NCBI GenBank assembly: GCA_002478885.1
Contig: DLKC01000006.1
Location: forward strand, 1 to 11,350
Direction of reading: 5' to 3'
From: Chitinophagaceae bacterium UBA7600
Lineage (GTDB): Bacteria; Bacteroidota; Bacteroidia; Chitinophagales; Chitinophagaceae
DNA length: 11,350 nt
Shown: positions 1 through 6,689 of the stretch, in pieces
Position numbering within the stretch: position 1 is the first letter of the stretch
How the letters are laid out: the number at the start of each line of letters is the position of its first letter
Notes under the pieces: generated by a model
The model's input: the letters and a program-made list of their open reading frames with translations, nothing else
Database searches by the model: none
What the model was told of the DNA's origin: nothing
Position numbers and translations under genes: made by a program

Positions 1-85
1 GCAAAAGTGAGTGACACAACCGGGGCCAGGCTTTGCACGTAAGCTCAAAACATATGCACTACCGCGCTGCATTTACCAAAACTAG

Positions 86-117
86 TTTGAGAAAATATTG
101 GCTTACGCTTACATTTG
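86..117 (+). promoter_or_regulatory. Bacteroidota-type promoter of ndk
   Basis: The -33 box TTTG lies at 86-89 and the -7 box TACATTTG at 110-117, separated by 20 bases. This matches the TTTG / TAnnTTTG pattern of the Bacteroidota primary sigma factor. Transcription would start at about 122-126, giving ndk a leader of only about 15 bases. It is the best-matching promoter in the window. Confidence 0.7.
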
Positions 118-139
118 CAGCCAAATTTAAAATGTGATT

Positions 140-556
140 ATGAGCAACAGAACTTTTACCATGATAAAACCTGATGCCACAGGCAAAGGTTTTACTGGTG
201 CCATCCTGGACCAGGTAATCAAAGCGGGCTTTTTCATTAAAGCGATGAAGTGGACAAGACTTACGGCCGAACAGGCTGGGGCTTTTTACGAAATTCATAA
301 GAGCCGCCCCTTTTACGGCGAATTAGTTGAATTTATGAGCAGCGGGCCAATTGTTGCCGCTATACTCGAGAAAGAAAATGCGGTGGCGGATTTCAGAACG
401 CTGATTGGTGCAACAGATCCATCAAAAGCAGCGGAAGGTACCATCAGGAAACAATTTGCTGCTTCTGTTGGCGAAAATGCCGTGCACGGAAGCGATAGTG
501 ATGAGAATGCAATAATTGAAGGCGACTTTTTCTTCTCGAAACTTGAGAGATTTTAA
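140..556 (+). CDS. ndk: Nucleoside diphosphate kinase
   Basis: This enzyme moves the terminal phosphate of ATP to nucleoside diphosphates through a phosphohistidine, balancing cytoplasmic (d)NTP pools. The 138-residue protein has the usual bacterial length. It opens with [10 protein letters not shown] (residues 4-13; Lys10 is a conserved nucleotide contact) and carries the active-site signature NAVHGSDS at 113-120 with catalytic His116. It ends in the usual E-G-D-F-F-F-S region. A GTG at 134 could extend it by two residues, but the ATG at 140 gives the family-typical start MSNRTF and suits the short leader from the promoter at 86-117. The gene is monocistronic: a terminator hairpin starts five bases after the stop codon and the next gene is convergent. 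Nothing about it is unusual. Confidence 0.97.
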   Translation: MSNRTFTMIKPDATGKGFTGAILDQVIKAGFFIKAMKWTRLTAEQAGAFYEIHKSRPFYGELVEFMSSGPIVAAILEKENAVADFRTLIGATDPSKAAEGTIRKQFAASVGENAVHGSDSDENAIIEGDFFFSKLERF

Positions 557-560
557 ACAT

Positions 561-590
561 AAAAATCCCGCGATAACCGCGGGATTTTTT
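561..590. terminator. Bidirectional intrinsic terminator between ndk and the TraB-family gene
   Basis: A perfect 12-base inverted repeat (561-572 pairs with 578-589) has a 5-base loop (ATAAC) and a GC-rich core CCCGCG/CGCGGG. It is flanked by an A-run on the left and a T-run on the right, so it can end transcripts from both strands. The stop codon of the minus-strand gene (589-591) overlaps its edge. Confidence 0.9.
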
Positions 591-1482
591 AATTCTGTAC
601 GGGTCTTAACGTGTAGCCCTTTTCCTTTAAAATATTAATAAGGCCATCTTTACCGCCGAGATGCCCGGCCCCTACCGCTATTAATATGGTTTTATCTTTT
701 GTGATACCTGAAAACTGCTCGGCCCAATTTTTGTTTCTTTGGTTGATCATTATGTCTTGTACCTCGGCCGTTGTTCCCCCGTCAGATTTTAAGCTGTAAT
801 CGAGCAATTTGTCAATATCCTGTTCTTTATAAATCTGCGTCATTTTTTTGTTCTCTTCTTTGGTGCTTGAGATACTATCGATGCTGTTTAATAACTCCTG
901 CGCCTGCTGATGGTACGGTATCTGGTCAATAATTGAAACCTGGAATGCAGTTGTTTCAAGACCCTTTATTTCTTTTTTAAATTGCTTTGCATATTTCATT
1001 ATGTTCATTTCAATGCCGTCGCTTTCCTGGCAAGGAAGTATCGCCTGGTACACCAAAGCAGACACGAGCATAGGTTGCATATGATTAAACATTTTCAATT
1101 GAATGCCAAGGCCGTTCTTAGCGAAAAAATCGTCGACCCGGTGATATTCGTCATCGGAAAGTAACTGGTTAATGGTTGTGTCGTTTTTCATTTTGCCAAG
1201 CGTAAAGCCTGAGAGCAATTGGCCCATATCGTCCATGTCGATCTCAAAATATATTTCATCTGCTGCGGCAATTACCTGTTTAAGGTTGTCGCTAAGCGCA
1301 GCATCACTTTCACAAAGCAAGTGCATAGTTCCATAAATAAATGCAGGTTTACCAAGTCCATTTCCGGTTACTTCCCAAAGCAGGCTTTTGTCAGCTGTAA
1401 TAAAATTCAGCTGGCTTTTCGACTGGCACGACAGTAAGCTCGAAATGGAAAGTATAATAGATGACAATTTTATTCCGTTCAT
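589..1482 (-). CDS. TraB/GumN-family lipoprotein
   Basis: This is a probable member of the TraB/GumN (PF01963) family, which shares a fold with the Tiki/erythromycin esterase-like group. Metal-dependent protease activity is known for animal Tiki proteins, while the bacterial members are largely uncharacterised. From the ATG at 1482 the product has 297 residues. Residues 1-19 form a lipoprotein signal ending L-L-S-Cys19, so it is probably anchored in the cell envelope. Family hallmarks are YGTMHL at 50-55, GLET at 174-177, an NQRNKNW stretch at 248-254 and AVGAGHL at 269-275, followed by GLINILKEKGY. A GTG at 1497 would add five residues, but the ATG gives a cleaner signal peptide. The gene stands alone, divergent from msrA and convergent with ndk. 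The family call is firm; the substrate is unknown. Confidence 0.88.
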   Translation of the reverse strand: MNGIKLSSIILSISSLLSCQSKSQLNFITADKSLLWEVTGNGLGKPAFIYGTMHLLCESDAALSDNLKQVIAAADEIYFEIDMDDMGQLLSGFTLGKMKNDTTINQLLSDDEYHRVDDFFAKNGLGIQLKMFNHMQPMLVSALVYQAILPCQESDGIEMNIMKYAKQFKKEIKGLETTAFQVSIIDQIPYHQQAQELLNSIDSISSTKEENKKMTQIYKEQDIDKLLDYSLKSDGGTTAEVQDIMINQRNKNWAEQFSGITKDKTILIAVGAGHLGGKDGLINILKEKGYTLRPVQN

Positions 1483-1854
1483 ATTTTTTATTACCACAAT
1501 TGTTTTGAATTTTTTTTTGCTCCCACCTAATTATCGTTAATCAGCATCGTTGCGTCGCACTCTTGTGCCTTAACACAAAGGGCGTCAAAAAGGGATGTCC
1601 ATTTAATAACTCTGGCCTGGATCCTTCCTTTAAATAATTCTAAATAAGAATTGCCCGCGAACATTATCAAAACCATTATGTTTTTATTAACTCAATAACT
1701 CATCGCACAACGTAAGGAGGCTGGTAAAATTACGTATATAATCCTGCGGACGGTCTAATAAAATCAATAATCGCTTACATCAAAATTTAATTAAAAAAAT
1801 ACCCTTACTGTTAATTAACTTGTTTCTTTTAGCAAAGCTGCGTTAATTGCAAGT
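1483..1854. other. Divergent spacer between the TraB-family gene and msrA
   Basis: I see no protein gene here. The spacer should hold the promoters of both divergent genes, but neither strand has an exact TAnnTTTG box. It contains one dispersed-repeat copy (1548-1568) and a small 6-bp inverted repeat AATTCT-N5-AGAATT (1636-1652) of unknown role. Confidence 0.6.
1548..1568 (+). repeat. Dispersed intergenic repeat, copy 1
   Basis: The copy reads CGTTGCGTCGCACTCTTGTG plus a final C. Its core of 19 bases, TTGCGTCGCACTCTTGTGC, recurs exactly on the other strand at 6505-6523 and in shorter or variant form at 6601-6616 and 10121-10142. The core holds an interrupted palindrome (TGCG-T-CGCA) and a small stem-loop (GCAC-TCTT-GTGC). 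Confidence 0.75.
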
Positions 1855-2523
1855 ATGGGCGCAATAAAAATCAAGCATATGTTTAACGTGATGAATGTTG
1901 CATTCATTTCAATGCTATCTTTTATTTCTTGTGCGGAACATAAAAGTCAAACCATGGATATATCAGATGAAAAAGTAACTGTATCTGGCCAGGCCAACGA
2001 CACGGCAACATTTGCAACCGGTTGTTTCTGGTGTACGGAAGCTATCTTCCAAAGATTGAAAGGTGTAAAAAAAGTTACCAGCGGTTATAGCGGCGGCGGA
2101 GTGCCCAACCCTACCTACGAAGAGGTTTGTACCGGAAGCACCGGCCACGCAGAATGCTGCCAGATTATATACGATCCTTCTGTTGTTTCGTTCGACGAAT
2201 TACTCGAGGTCTTCTGGAAAACACATGATCCCACAACGCTTAACCGCCAAGGCAATGATGTAGGCACGCAATATCGAAGCGCAGTGTTTTATCATTCCGA
2301 GGAACAAAGATTAAAAGCAGAGCATTACAAAAAGGCGCTTGATTCAAGTGGTGCCTTTAACAGCCCTATTGTTACGGTAATTGAGCCTGTCAGGAATTTC
2401 TATTCAGCAGAACCTTACCACCAAGACTATTTCGACAACAACCCGGGAAACATGTACTGCCGTTTTGTTATTGTTCCAAAAGTGGAAAAGTTTCAAAAAG
2501 TCTTCAAGGATAAGTTGAAATAA
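1855..2523 (+). CDS. msrA: Peptide methionine sulfoxide reductase MsrA, lipoprotein-like
   Basis: MsrA reduces the S-epimer of methionine sulfoxide in proteins. The 222-residue product has the signature GCFWCTE at 56-62 with nucleophile Cys57, then VTSGYSGG (74-81), GSTGHAE (94-100), GTQYRSA (137-143) and the C-terminal PYHQDYF (187-193) and MYCRFV (200-205). Cys202 is a possible resolving cysteine. The position after HAE is Cys101-Cys102, where most relatives have non-cysteine residues. The first 26 residues are a basic start followed by a hydrophobic stretch ending F-I-S-Cys26, a plausible lipoprotein signal, so repair probably takes place in the envelope rather than the cytoplasm. The ATG at 1855 keeps the basic n-region; in-frame ATGs at 1879 and 1891 are alternatives. 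The gene is monocistronic with its own terminator. Confidence 0.95.
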   Translation: MGAIKIKHMFNVMNVAFISMLSFISCAEHKSQTMDISDEKVTVSGQANDTATFATGCFWCTEAIFQRLKGVKKVTSGYSGGGVPNPTYEEVCTGSTGHAECCQIIYDPSVVSFDELLEVFWKTHDPTTLNRQGNDVGTQYRSAVFYHSEEQRLKAEHYKKALDSSGAFNSPIVTVIEPVRNFYSAEPYHQDYFDNNPGNMYCRFVIVPKVEKFQKVFKDKLK

Positions 2524-2541
2524 ACAGCTTTTAATAAACGC

Positions 2542-2596
2542 AAAGCCCTTCCATCATTCTCCGGTCAGACTGATTGAAGGGTTTTCATTTTTTTAG
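2542..2596 (+). terminator. Intrinsic terminator of msrA
   Basis: The left arm 2542-2556 (AAAGCCCTTCCATCA) pairs with 2571-2585 (TGATTGAAGGGTTTT) with two mismatches, around a 14-base loop. A T-rich tail (CATTTTTTTTAG) follows. It separates msrA from the biosynthetic operon downstream. Confidence 0.85.
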
Positions 2597-2704
2597 TTGG
2601 CTTTACAGGCAACCAGCTTCCTCAAAATATTGTTTCAGTAAAAGACTGTTCAAATATCTGCCACTATATTTTAAACGAATATCTTTAAGGCTCTTTCCAA
2701 AACC

Positions 2705-2731
2705 AACAACTTGCTAAAAAAGTCTACCATA
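2705..2731 (+). repeat. TTG start-region repeat, copy A (UbiA-like gene)
   Basis: The 27 bases around the TTG start at 2711 (AACAACTTGCTAAAAAAGTC and following) are almost identical to 3561-3587 around the next gene's TTG start. They differ by one substitution and two single-base indels. The indels put the shared bases in different reading frames after the start, so protein similarity does not explain the match. Confidence 0.55.
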
Positions 2732-3574
2732 CAGCTTTTACGTTTCCCCTTTTCCTATTTTTTAATGCCGGTATACTTCTTTGCCTTAAGCTTAGTAGAT
2801 AACATTGAATGGCTGAAAGCATTGCCTGCATTTTTTATAATACACCTGTTGGTTTACCCTTCAAGTAATGGATACAATAGTTTTATGGATCGTGATACGG
2901 AGAGCATTGGAGGAATCGAGCATCCAATGCAGCCAACGAGGCAATTATACTATACAACGGTCTTAATGGACATTTCAGCTGTTGTCTTGTCCATGTTGGT
3001 ATCTGCTCCTTTTACTTTGGGTATAGCGATTTACATTATTTGCTCGAAGCTGTATAGTTACCGCGGGATCAGGCTGAAGCGATTCCCGGTTGTCGGATAC
3101 CTTGTCGTGATACTGAACCAGGGCGCGTTAATTTTTGCAATCGTTTATATGGTGGCAGGAAATTGCGGAGTAAATGACTTACCTGCTACGGGAATTACTT
3201 CCGCGGCTTTTCTTATTGGCGGCTTCTACCCCATTACACAAATATATCAGCATAAGGCCGATGAAAAAGATGCTGTAAAAACTTTGAGTATGATGCTTGG
3301 AAAGAGAGGAACATTTGTTTTTTGCGCAATTATGTACACGATTGCTTTTGGTATACTTTTTTTTTATTTTCAATCCAAGAACAATTTATATCCTTTTGGA
3401 GTTTTGCAAATGTTTTTCCTGCCTGTTATCGTATATTTTTTGAGATGGTTTTTGAGGGTATGGCGCAACGAAAACCTCGCCGACTTTAAACATACAATGC
3501 GAATGAACATGCTGGCCAGTACTTGCACGAATCTTGCTTTTATTACATTGATAACTATAAAACAACTTGGCTAA
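2711..3574 (+). CDS. UbiA-family membrane prenyltransferase
   Basis: UbiA enzymes attach isoprenoid chains to aromatic or quinone acceptors in the membrane. The 287-residue product is strongly hydrophobic with about eight or nine likely membrane segments. The first metal-binding motif is N56xxxD60xD62xE64; the usual last Asp is Glu here. The second acidic motif is HKADEKDAVKTL at 181-192. Both are typical of this superfamily, and YSYRGIRLKRFP (115-126) precedes the mid-protein helices. No ATG lies upstream in frame, so the start is probably TTG at 2711; this keeps LLRFPFSYFLMP, which the family normally has at the N-terminus. An ATG at 2765 would remove 18 of these residues. The gene is first of four overlapping genes and overlaps the next by 8 bases. 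The acceptor is probably the product of the neighbouring polyketide synthase (inference). No prenyl diphosphate synthase is present in the window. Confidence 0.88.
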   Translation: MLKKSTIQLLRFPFSYFLMPVYFFALSLVDNIEWLKALPAFFIIHLLVYPSSNGYNSFMDRDTESIGGIEHPMQPTRQLYYTTVLMDISAVVLSMLVSAPFTLGIAIYIICSKLYSYRGIRLKRFPVVGYLVVILNQGALIFAIVYMVAGNCGVNDLPATGITSAAFLIGGFYPITQIYQHKADEKDAVKTLSMMLGKRGTFVFCAIMYTIAFGILFFYFQSKNNLYPFGVLQMFFLPVIVYFLRWFLRVWRNENLADFKHTMRMNMLASTCTNLAFITLITIKQLG

Positions 3575-3587
3575 AATAGTCTCCATA
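3561..3587 (+). repeat. TTG start-region repeat, copy B (type III PKS gene)
   Basis: This is the second copy of the sequence at 2705-2731 (here AACAACTTGGCTAAAATAGT and following). It spans the end of the UbiA-like gene, including its stop codon at 3572-3574, and the TTG start of the polyketide synthase at 3567. Confidence 0.55.
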
Positions 3588-4652
3588 GGCACCGCAGTTC
3601 CTCGCTTCCGTCACAATCAGCAGGATGTGGTATCGTTCATGTCGTTGGCTTATGGTCTGAATGATGTGGAAAAAAGAAAGCTATCCTTTCTCTACAATCA
3701 CAGCGGGATAGATTACCGGTATTCGGTTATTGATGACTATAGTTTACCATTGAATCTATGGAATTTCTTTGCCACCGAAAGCAACATTCGCTTTCCTTCG
3801 CTTGAACAACGAATGGCAGTTTTTGAAAAAGAAGCATTAGACCTGTCTTTAAAAGCCATTGAACAATGTTTTTGCAGCATTATTACCAATACAGACAAGA
3901 TCACACACCTGATCACCGTGAGTTGTACAGGCATGAGTGCACCTGGACTCGACCTCCAGATTGCCGAATCGCTTAACCTGCCGCCGACAATTTTCCGCAC
4001 TTCGGTGAATTTTATGGGCTGTTATGCCGCGATACATGCGCTAAAACTGTCTAAACTAATTTGTGACAGCGACCCGAAAGCCAACGTGCTCATCGCAGAC
4101 ACAGAGTTGTGCACCCTTCATTTTCAGCAACAATACAATGCAGATAATGCGGCCAGCAGCCTCTTGTTCGCAGACGGCAGTGCGGCTGTTCTGGTTTCAG
4201 GGAATTTGTCATCACCACAAGCTATTTCGTTAGATGGTTTTTTTTCGCAGGTTTCATATAAAGGGAAAAAAGACATGAGCTGGCAACTCAGCAGCAAAGG
4301 ATTTCTGATGACATTAAGCGGGTATGTGCCTCAGTTGGTCCAGGAAGATATCTGCGCGTTGGTTGATTTATCACTCAGTCACCACAACATTTGCAAAAGT
4401 GAAGTCTCCCACTGGTGTGTTCACCCAGGTGGCAAAAAAATACTGGATGCAATCGAGCGAAAACTCGATCTTCAACCTGATGATCTTTGCTTTTCACGCA
4501 AAGTGCTGAAGCAGTTTGGCAATATGTCTTCGCCAACAATTCTTTTTGTACTGGAAGAAATGATGCAGCGTGCACAGGCTGGTGCAAACATTTTCGGGGT
4601 GGCTTTTGGCCCCGGGTTAACAATGGAAACTTTTATCGCTTCGAAAAAATGA
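3567..4652 (+). CDS. Type III polyketide synthase (chalcone/stilbene synthase-like)
   Basis: These ketosynthase-fold homodimers extend an acyl-CoA starter with malonyl-CoA and cyclise the chain to pyrones, resorcinols or similar rings. The 361-residue product has the whole catalytic triad: Cys152 in FMGCYAAIHAL, His286 in HWCVHPGGKK and Asn319 in GNMSSPT. It also has VSCTGMSAPGLD (118-129), common in bacterial members, and AFGPG (346-350), the counterpart of the GFGPG signature near the C-terminus. The protein begins AKIVSIGTAVP, where the family normally starts, which supports the TTG at 3567; there is no better ATG. It overlaps the UbiA-like gene by 8 bases and the methyltransferase by 4 (ATGA), indicating coupled translation. 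No dedicated ACP or acyl ligase is beside it, so the starter is probably taken from central acyl-CoA pools. Starter and chain length cannot be read from the sequence. Confidence 0.95.
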   Translation: MAKIVSIGTAVPRFRHNQQDVVSFMSLAYGLNDVEKRKLSFLYNHSGIDYRYSVIDDYSLPLNLWNFFATESNIRFPSLEQRMAVFEKEALDLSLKAIEQCFCSIITNTDKITHLITVSCTGMSAPGLDLQIAESLNLPPTIFRTSVNFMGCYAAIHALKLSKLICDSDPKANVLIADTELCTLHFQQQYNADNAASSLLFADGSAAVLVSGNLSSPQAISLDGFFSQVSYKGKKDMSWQLSSKGFLMTLSGYVPQLVQEDICALVDLSLSHHNICKSEVSHWCVHPGGKKILDAIERKLDLQPDDLCFSRKVLKQFGNMSSPTILFVLEEMMQRAQAGANIFGVAFGPGLTMETFIASKK

Positions 4653-5344
4653 ACCTCCGGCAACGTTGCCATACGAAAGAATTGTTGGACAGCGACCATA
4701 TTCCTTTTGACGACATCAAAAAGAATATGCAGGAGCTCAATTTTATCAACACCTGGCTCGGCGGACACCGTATCAGTATAGGCGGATTAAAAAAACTGCT
4801 CGACTCACGAACGCACATTTCGATTTGTGAAATCGGCTGCGGCGGTGGAGATAACCTGGCAGCTATTGCAAAATGGTGCAAAGAAAACGGCATCGGCGTT
4901 ACCTGTACCGGTATAGACATTAAGGAAGAGTGTATCAACTTTGCAAAACAAAATCTGCAACTACCTCCTGAAACTGCATGGATAACGAACGACTATGCTG
5001 CAGTGCGCTTTCATAAAAAACCCGACATTATTTTCTCCAGCCTCTTTTGTCACCATTTTACGGAAGCCGAATTGGTGAAGCAGATTCTATGGATGAAGGA
5101 AAATACTGCTATAGGTTTTTTTATTAACGACTTGCAAAGGCATTCGGCGGCATATTACTCAATTAAATTGCTAACTAAACTTTTTTCGTCATCCTACATG
5201 GTTAAGAATGATGCACCTTTAAGTGTAGCGAGAGGCTTTACAAAAAAGGAATGGGTTAACATTTTTTTACTGGCAGGCATTCCTCAATTTGCTGTTCAAT
5301 GGAAATGGGCTTTCCGGTATTTAATAGTTTGCAAAAATGATTGA
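4649..5344 (+). CDS. Class I SAM-dependent methyltransferase of the PKS operon
   Basis: The 231-residue protein has SAM-binding motif I EIGCGGGDNL at 61-70 and an acidic motif II region TGIDIKEE at 87-94. An aspartate-containing strand (PDIIFSSLFCHHF, 125-137) and a C-terminal half with an IGFFINDL strand (155-162) follow, as in small-molecule methyltransferases. The ATG at 4649 overlaps the preceding stop codon as ATGA. An open frame extends back to 4487 inside the polyketide synthase, but that upstream part is not family-like. The last 8 bases overlap the next gene. By position it probably methylates the polyketide aromatic product, like SrsB in the Streptomyces griseus srs operon (inference). 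O- versus C-methylation cannot be decided. Confidence 0.9.
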   Translation: MNLRQRCHTKELLDSDHIPFDDIKKNMQELNFINTWLGGHRISIGGLKKLLDSRTHISICEIGCGGGDNLAAIAKWCKENGIGVTCTGIDIKEECINFAKQNLQLPPETAWITNDYAAVRFHKKPDIIFSSLFCHHFTEAELVKQILWMKENTAIGFFINDLQRHSAAYYSIKLLTKLFSSSYMVKNDAPLSVARGFTKKEWVNIFLLAGIPQFAVQWKWAFRYLIVCKND

Positions 5345-6479
5345 TAACGCAGGTATATACGATGTTGCCATAATTGGTGGTGGGGTCGGTGGTCTAACAC
5401 TAGCCATCCAATGCGCTGGTGCTGGCTATAAGACGATTCTTTTTGAAAAAGAAGCTTATCCATATCACAAGGTTTGTGGCGAATACATCAGTATGGAAAG
5501 CTTTTCTTTCCTTCAACAGCTTGGGTTAAATCTCAGTGCGCTTAATCTGCCGGTAATAAATCGCCTTCAACTTTCCGATATTCACGGAAACCTTTACCAG
5601 TTTCAACTCCCGCTTGGCGGTTTTGGAATAAGCAGGTATAATATCGACCATAAGCTTGCGCAGATGGCTGCTGAAAAAGGGGTTACACTGCTGCAATCAA
5701 CAAAGGTGACCAATATTTCTTTTGAGCACGACTGCTTTAGAATTGAAACAAGTGGGGCAACTTACCGCGCAAAGACTGCCGTCGGGGCTTTTGGCAAACG
5801 ATCAAATCTTGATATCGGCTGGAAGCGTAATTTTATAACGCAAAAGCCTGATAAGCTCAATAATTGGGTTGGTGTAAAATACCACATACGCTTTCCCTTT
5901 CCCCATGCAAACATCGCTTTGCATAATTTTAAAAACGGCTATTGCGGCATCTCTAATATTGAAGATGGTCAGTGCTGTCTGTGTTATCTTACCCGTGCGG
6001 AGAACCTGCGGGATAACGAGAATTCCATTGGAAAAATGGAGCAAAACGTACTTCGCAAAAACCCTTTGCTAAAAGAAATTTTTGACAAAGCCAGCTTCAT
6101 GTATGCGCAGCCGCTTAGCATCTCGCAGGTGAATTTTTCTCCAAAAACCCTCGTTGAAAATCACATTTTATTGATTGGTGATGCGGCAGGACTTATTACC
6201 CCGCTGTGCGGCAATGGCATGAGCATGGCAATGCATGCGGGTAAACTTGCTTTTGAAAATATCGATATGTTTTTCCGGAAAAACATATCCAGGCAGCAAA
6301 TGGAAACCTCATACCAAAGTCAGTGGAAACAGCAATTCAGTAAAAGGCTATTCATCGGGCGTACCGTTCAAAAATTATTCGGCAATAATGGAATTACCAC
6401 AGGTTTCCTCCGCATTATGAGCAAGCTGCCCTGGCTTGCAAAAAAGCTTATCAGTTCCACCCACGGAAAACCATTTTAG
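5337..6479 (+). CDS. FAD-dependent oxidoreductase of the PKS operon (aromatic hydroxylase / geranylgeranyl-reductase-like)
   Basis: The 380-residue protein has an N-terminal dinucleotide-binding fold with GGGVGG at 14-19 and an acidic FEKE at 36-39. Further signatures are HKVCGE (44-49), typical of the geranylgeranyl reductase-like branch, and LIGDAAGLITPLCGNGM (279-295), the FAD-ribityl contact and following helix. At the position of the DG motif of class A flavin hydroxylases it reads GAFGKRS (150-156), so the Asp is replaced by Phe. It overlaps the methyltransferase by 8 bases and is last in the operon. Two functions are plausible: ring hydroxylation, as with SrsC in the Streptomyces phenolic-lipid pathway, or reduction of isoprenoid double bonds. 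The missing DG aspartate leaves this open. Confidence 0.88.
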   Translation: MIDNAGIYDVAIIGGGVGGLTLAIQCAGAGYKTILFEKEAYPYHKVCGEYISMESFSFLQQLGLNLSALNLPVINRLQLSDIHGNLYQFQLPLGGFGISRYNIDHKLAQMAAEKGVTLLQSTKVTNISFEHDCFRIETSGATYRAKTAVGAFGKRSNLDIGWKRNFITQKPDKLNNWVGVKYHIRFPFPHANIALHNFKNGYCGISNIEDGQCCLCYLTRAENLRDNENSIGKMEQNVLRKNPLLKEIFDKASFMYAQPLSISQVNFSPKTLVENHILLIGDAAGLITPLCGNGMSMAMHAGKLAFENIDMFFRKNISRQQMETSYQSQWKQQFSKRLFIGRTVQKLFGNNGITTGFLRIMSKLPWLAKKLISSTHGKPF

Positions 6480-6504
6480 TTTTTTGCTCCCCGTTGTTGT
6501 GAAC

Positions 6505-6523
6505 GCACAAGAGTGCGACGCAA
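6505..6523 (-). repeat. Dispersed intergenic repeat, copy 2
   Basis: On the minus strand this reads TTGCGTCGCACTCTTGTGC, identical over 19 bases to copy 1 at 1550-1568. Confidence 0.75.
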
Positions 6524-6598
6524 GCAAAGCTTAGCAATGTTCTGGAGCCAGGTCCATAATTATTTTATTTACCCGGCACTGGTATTTCAATTGTAGTT

Positions 6599-6616
6599 CC
6601 GTTGCGTCGCACTCTT
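6599..6616 (+). repeat. Dispersed intergenic repeat, copy 3
   Basis: This copy reads CCGTTGCGTCGCACTCTT. It lacks the 3' GTGC of copies 1 and 2, and it faces copy 2 in inverted orientation. Confidence 0.7.
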
Positions 6617-6639
6617 CAGCTACACTGCACAAAATCAAC

Positions 6640-6666
6640 AAAAAAACCCGTTCGTATTCGAACGGG
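6640..6666 (-). terminator. Intrinsic terminator of the HtrA-like gene
   Basis: A perfect 8-bp stem CCCGTTCG (6647-6654) / CGAACGGG (6659-6666) has a 4-base loop. Seven A residues at 6640-6646 become the U-run of a minus-strand transcript ending after the protease gene. On the + strand no T-run follows, so it is a poorer terminator for the biosynthetic operon. Confidence 0.85.
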
Positions 6667-6689
6667 CTCTGTATATAAGAAAGGTTTAT

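Larger units (their letters stand above)
6505..6616. repeat. Inverted pair of dispersed repeats in the convergent spacer
   Basis: A perfect 15-base inverted repeat AAGAGTGCGACGCAA (6509-6523) / TTGCGTCGCACTCTT (6602-6616) encloses 78 bases. The arms are copies 2 and 3 of the dispersed repeat. It resembles a paired REP element or a small non-autonomous mobile element and could fold into a large hairpin after the operon's last gene. No transposase is present. Confidence 0.65.

Noticed and set aside
1714..1720. Strong Shine-Dalgarno-like AAGGAGG in the spacer before msrA
   Set aside because: No start codon follows within a suitable distance and no open frame of note begins there; such motifs are also seldom used in Bacteroidota.
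4487..4648. Upstream extension of the methyltransferase frame into the PKS gene
   Set aside because: The extension overlaps 160 bases of PKS coding sequence including its catalytic Asn region, has no methyltransferase-like content, and the ATGA overlap at 4649 gives a natural start.
6505..6616. Insertion sequence remnant
   Set aside because: There is no transposase fragment and no evident target-site duplication; a REP-like pair explains the inverted repeats more simply.
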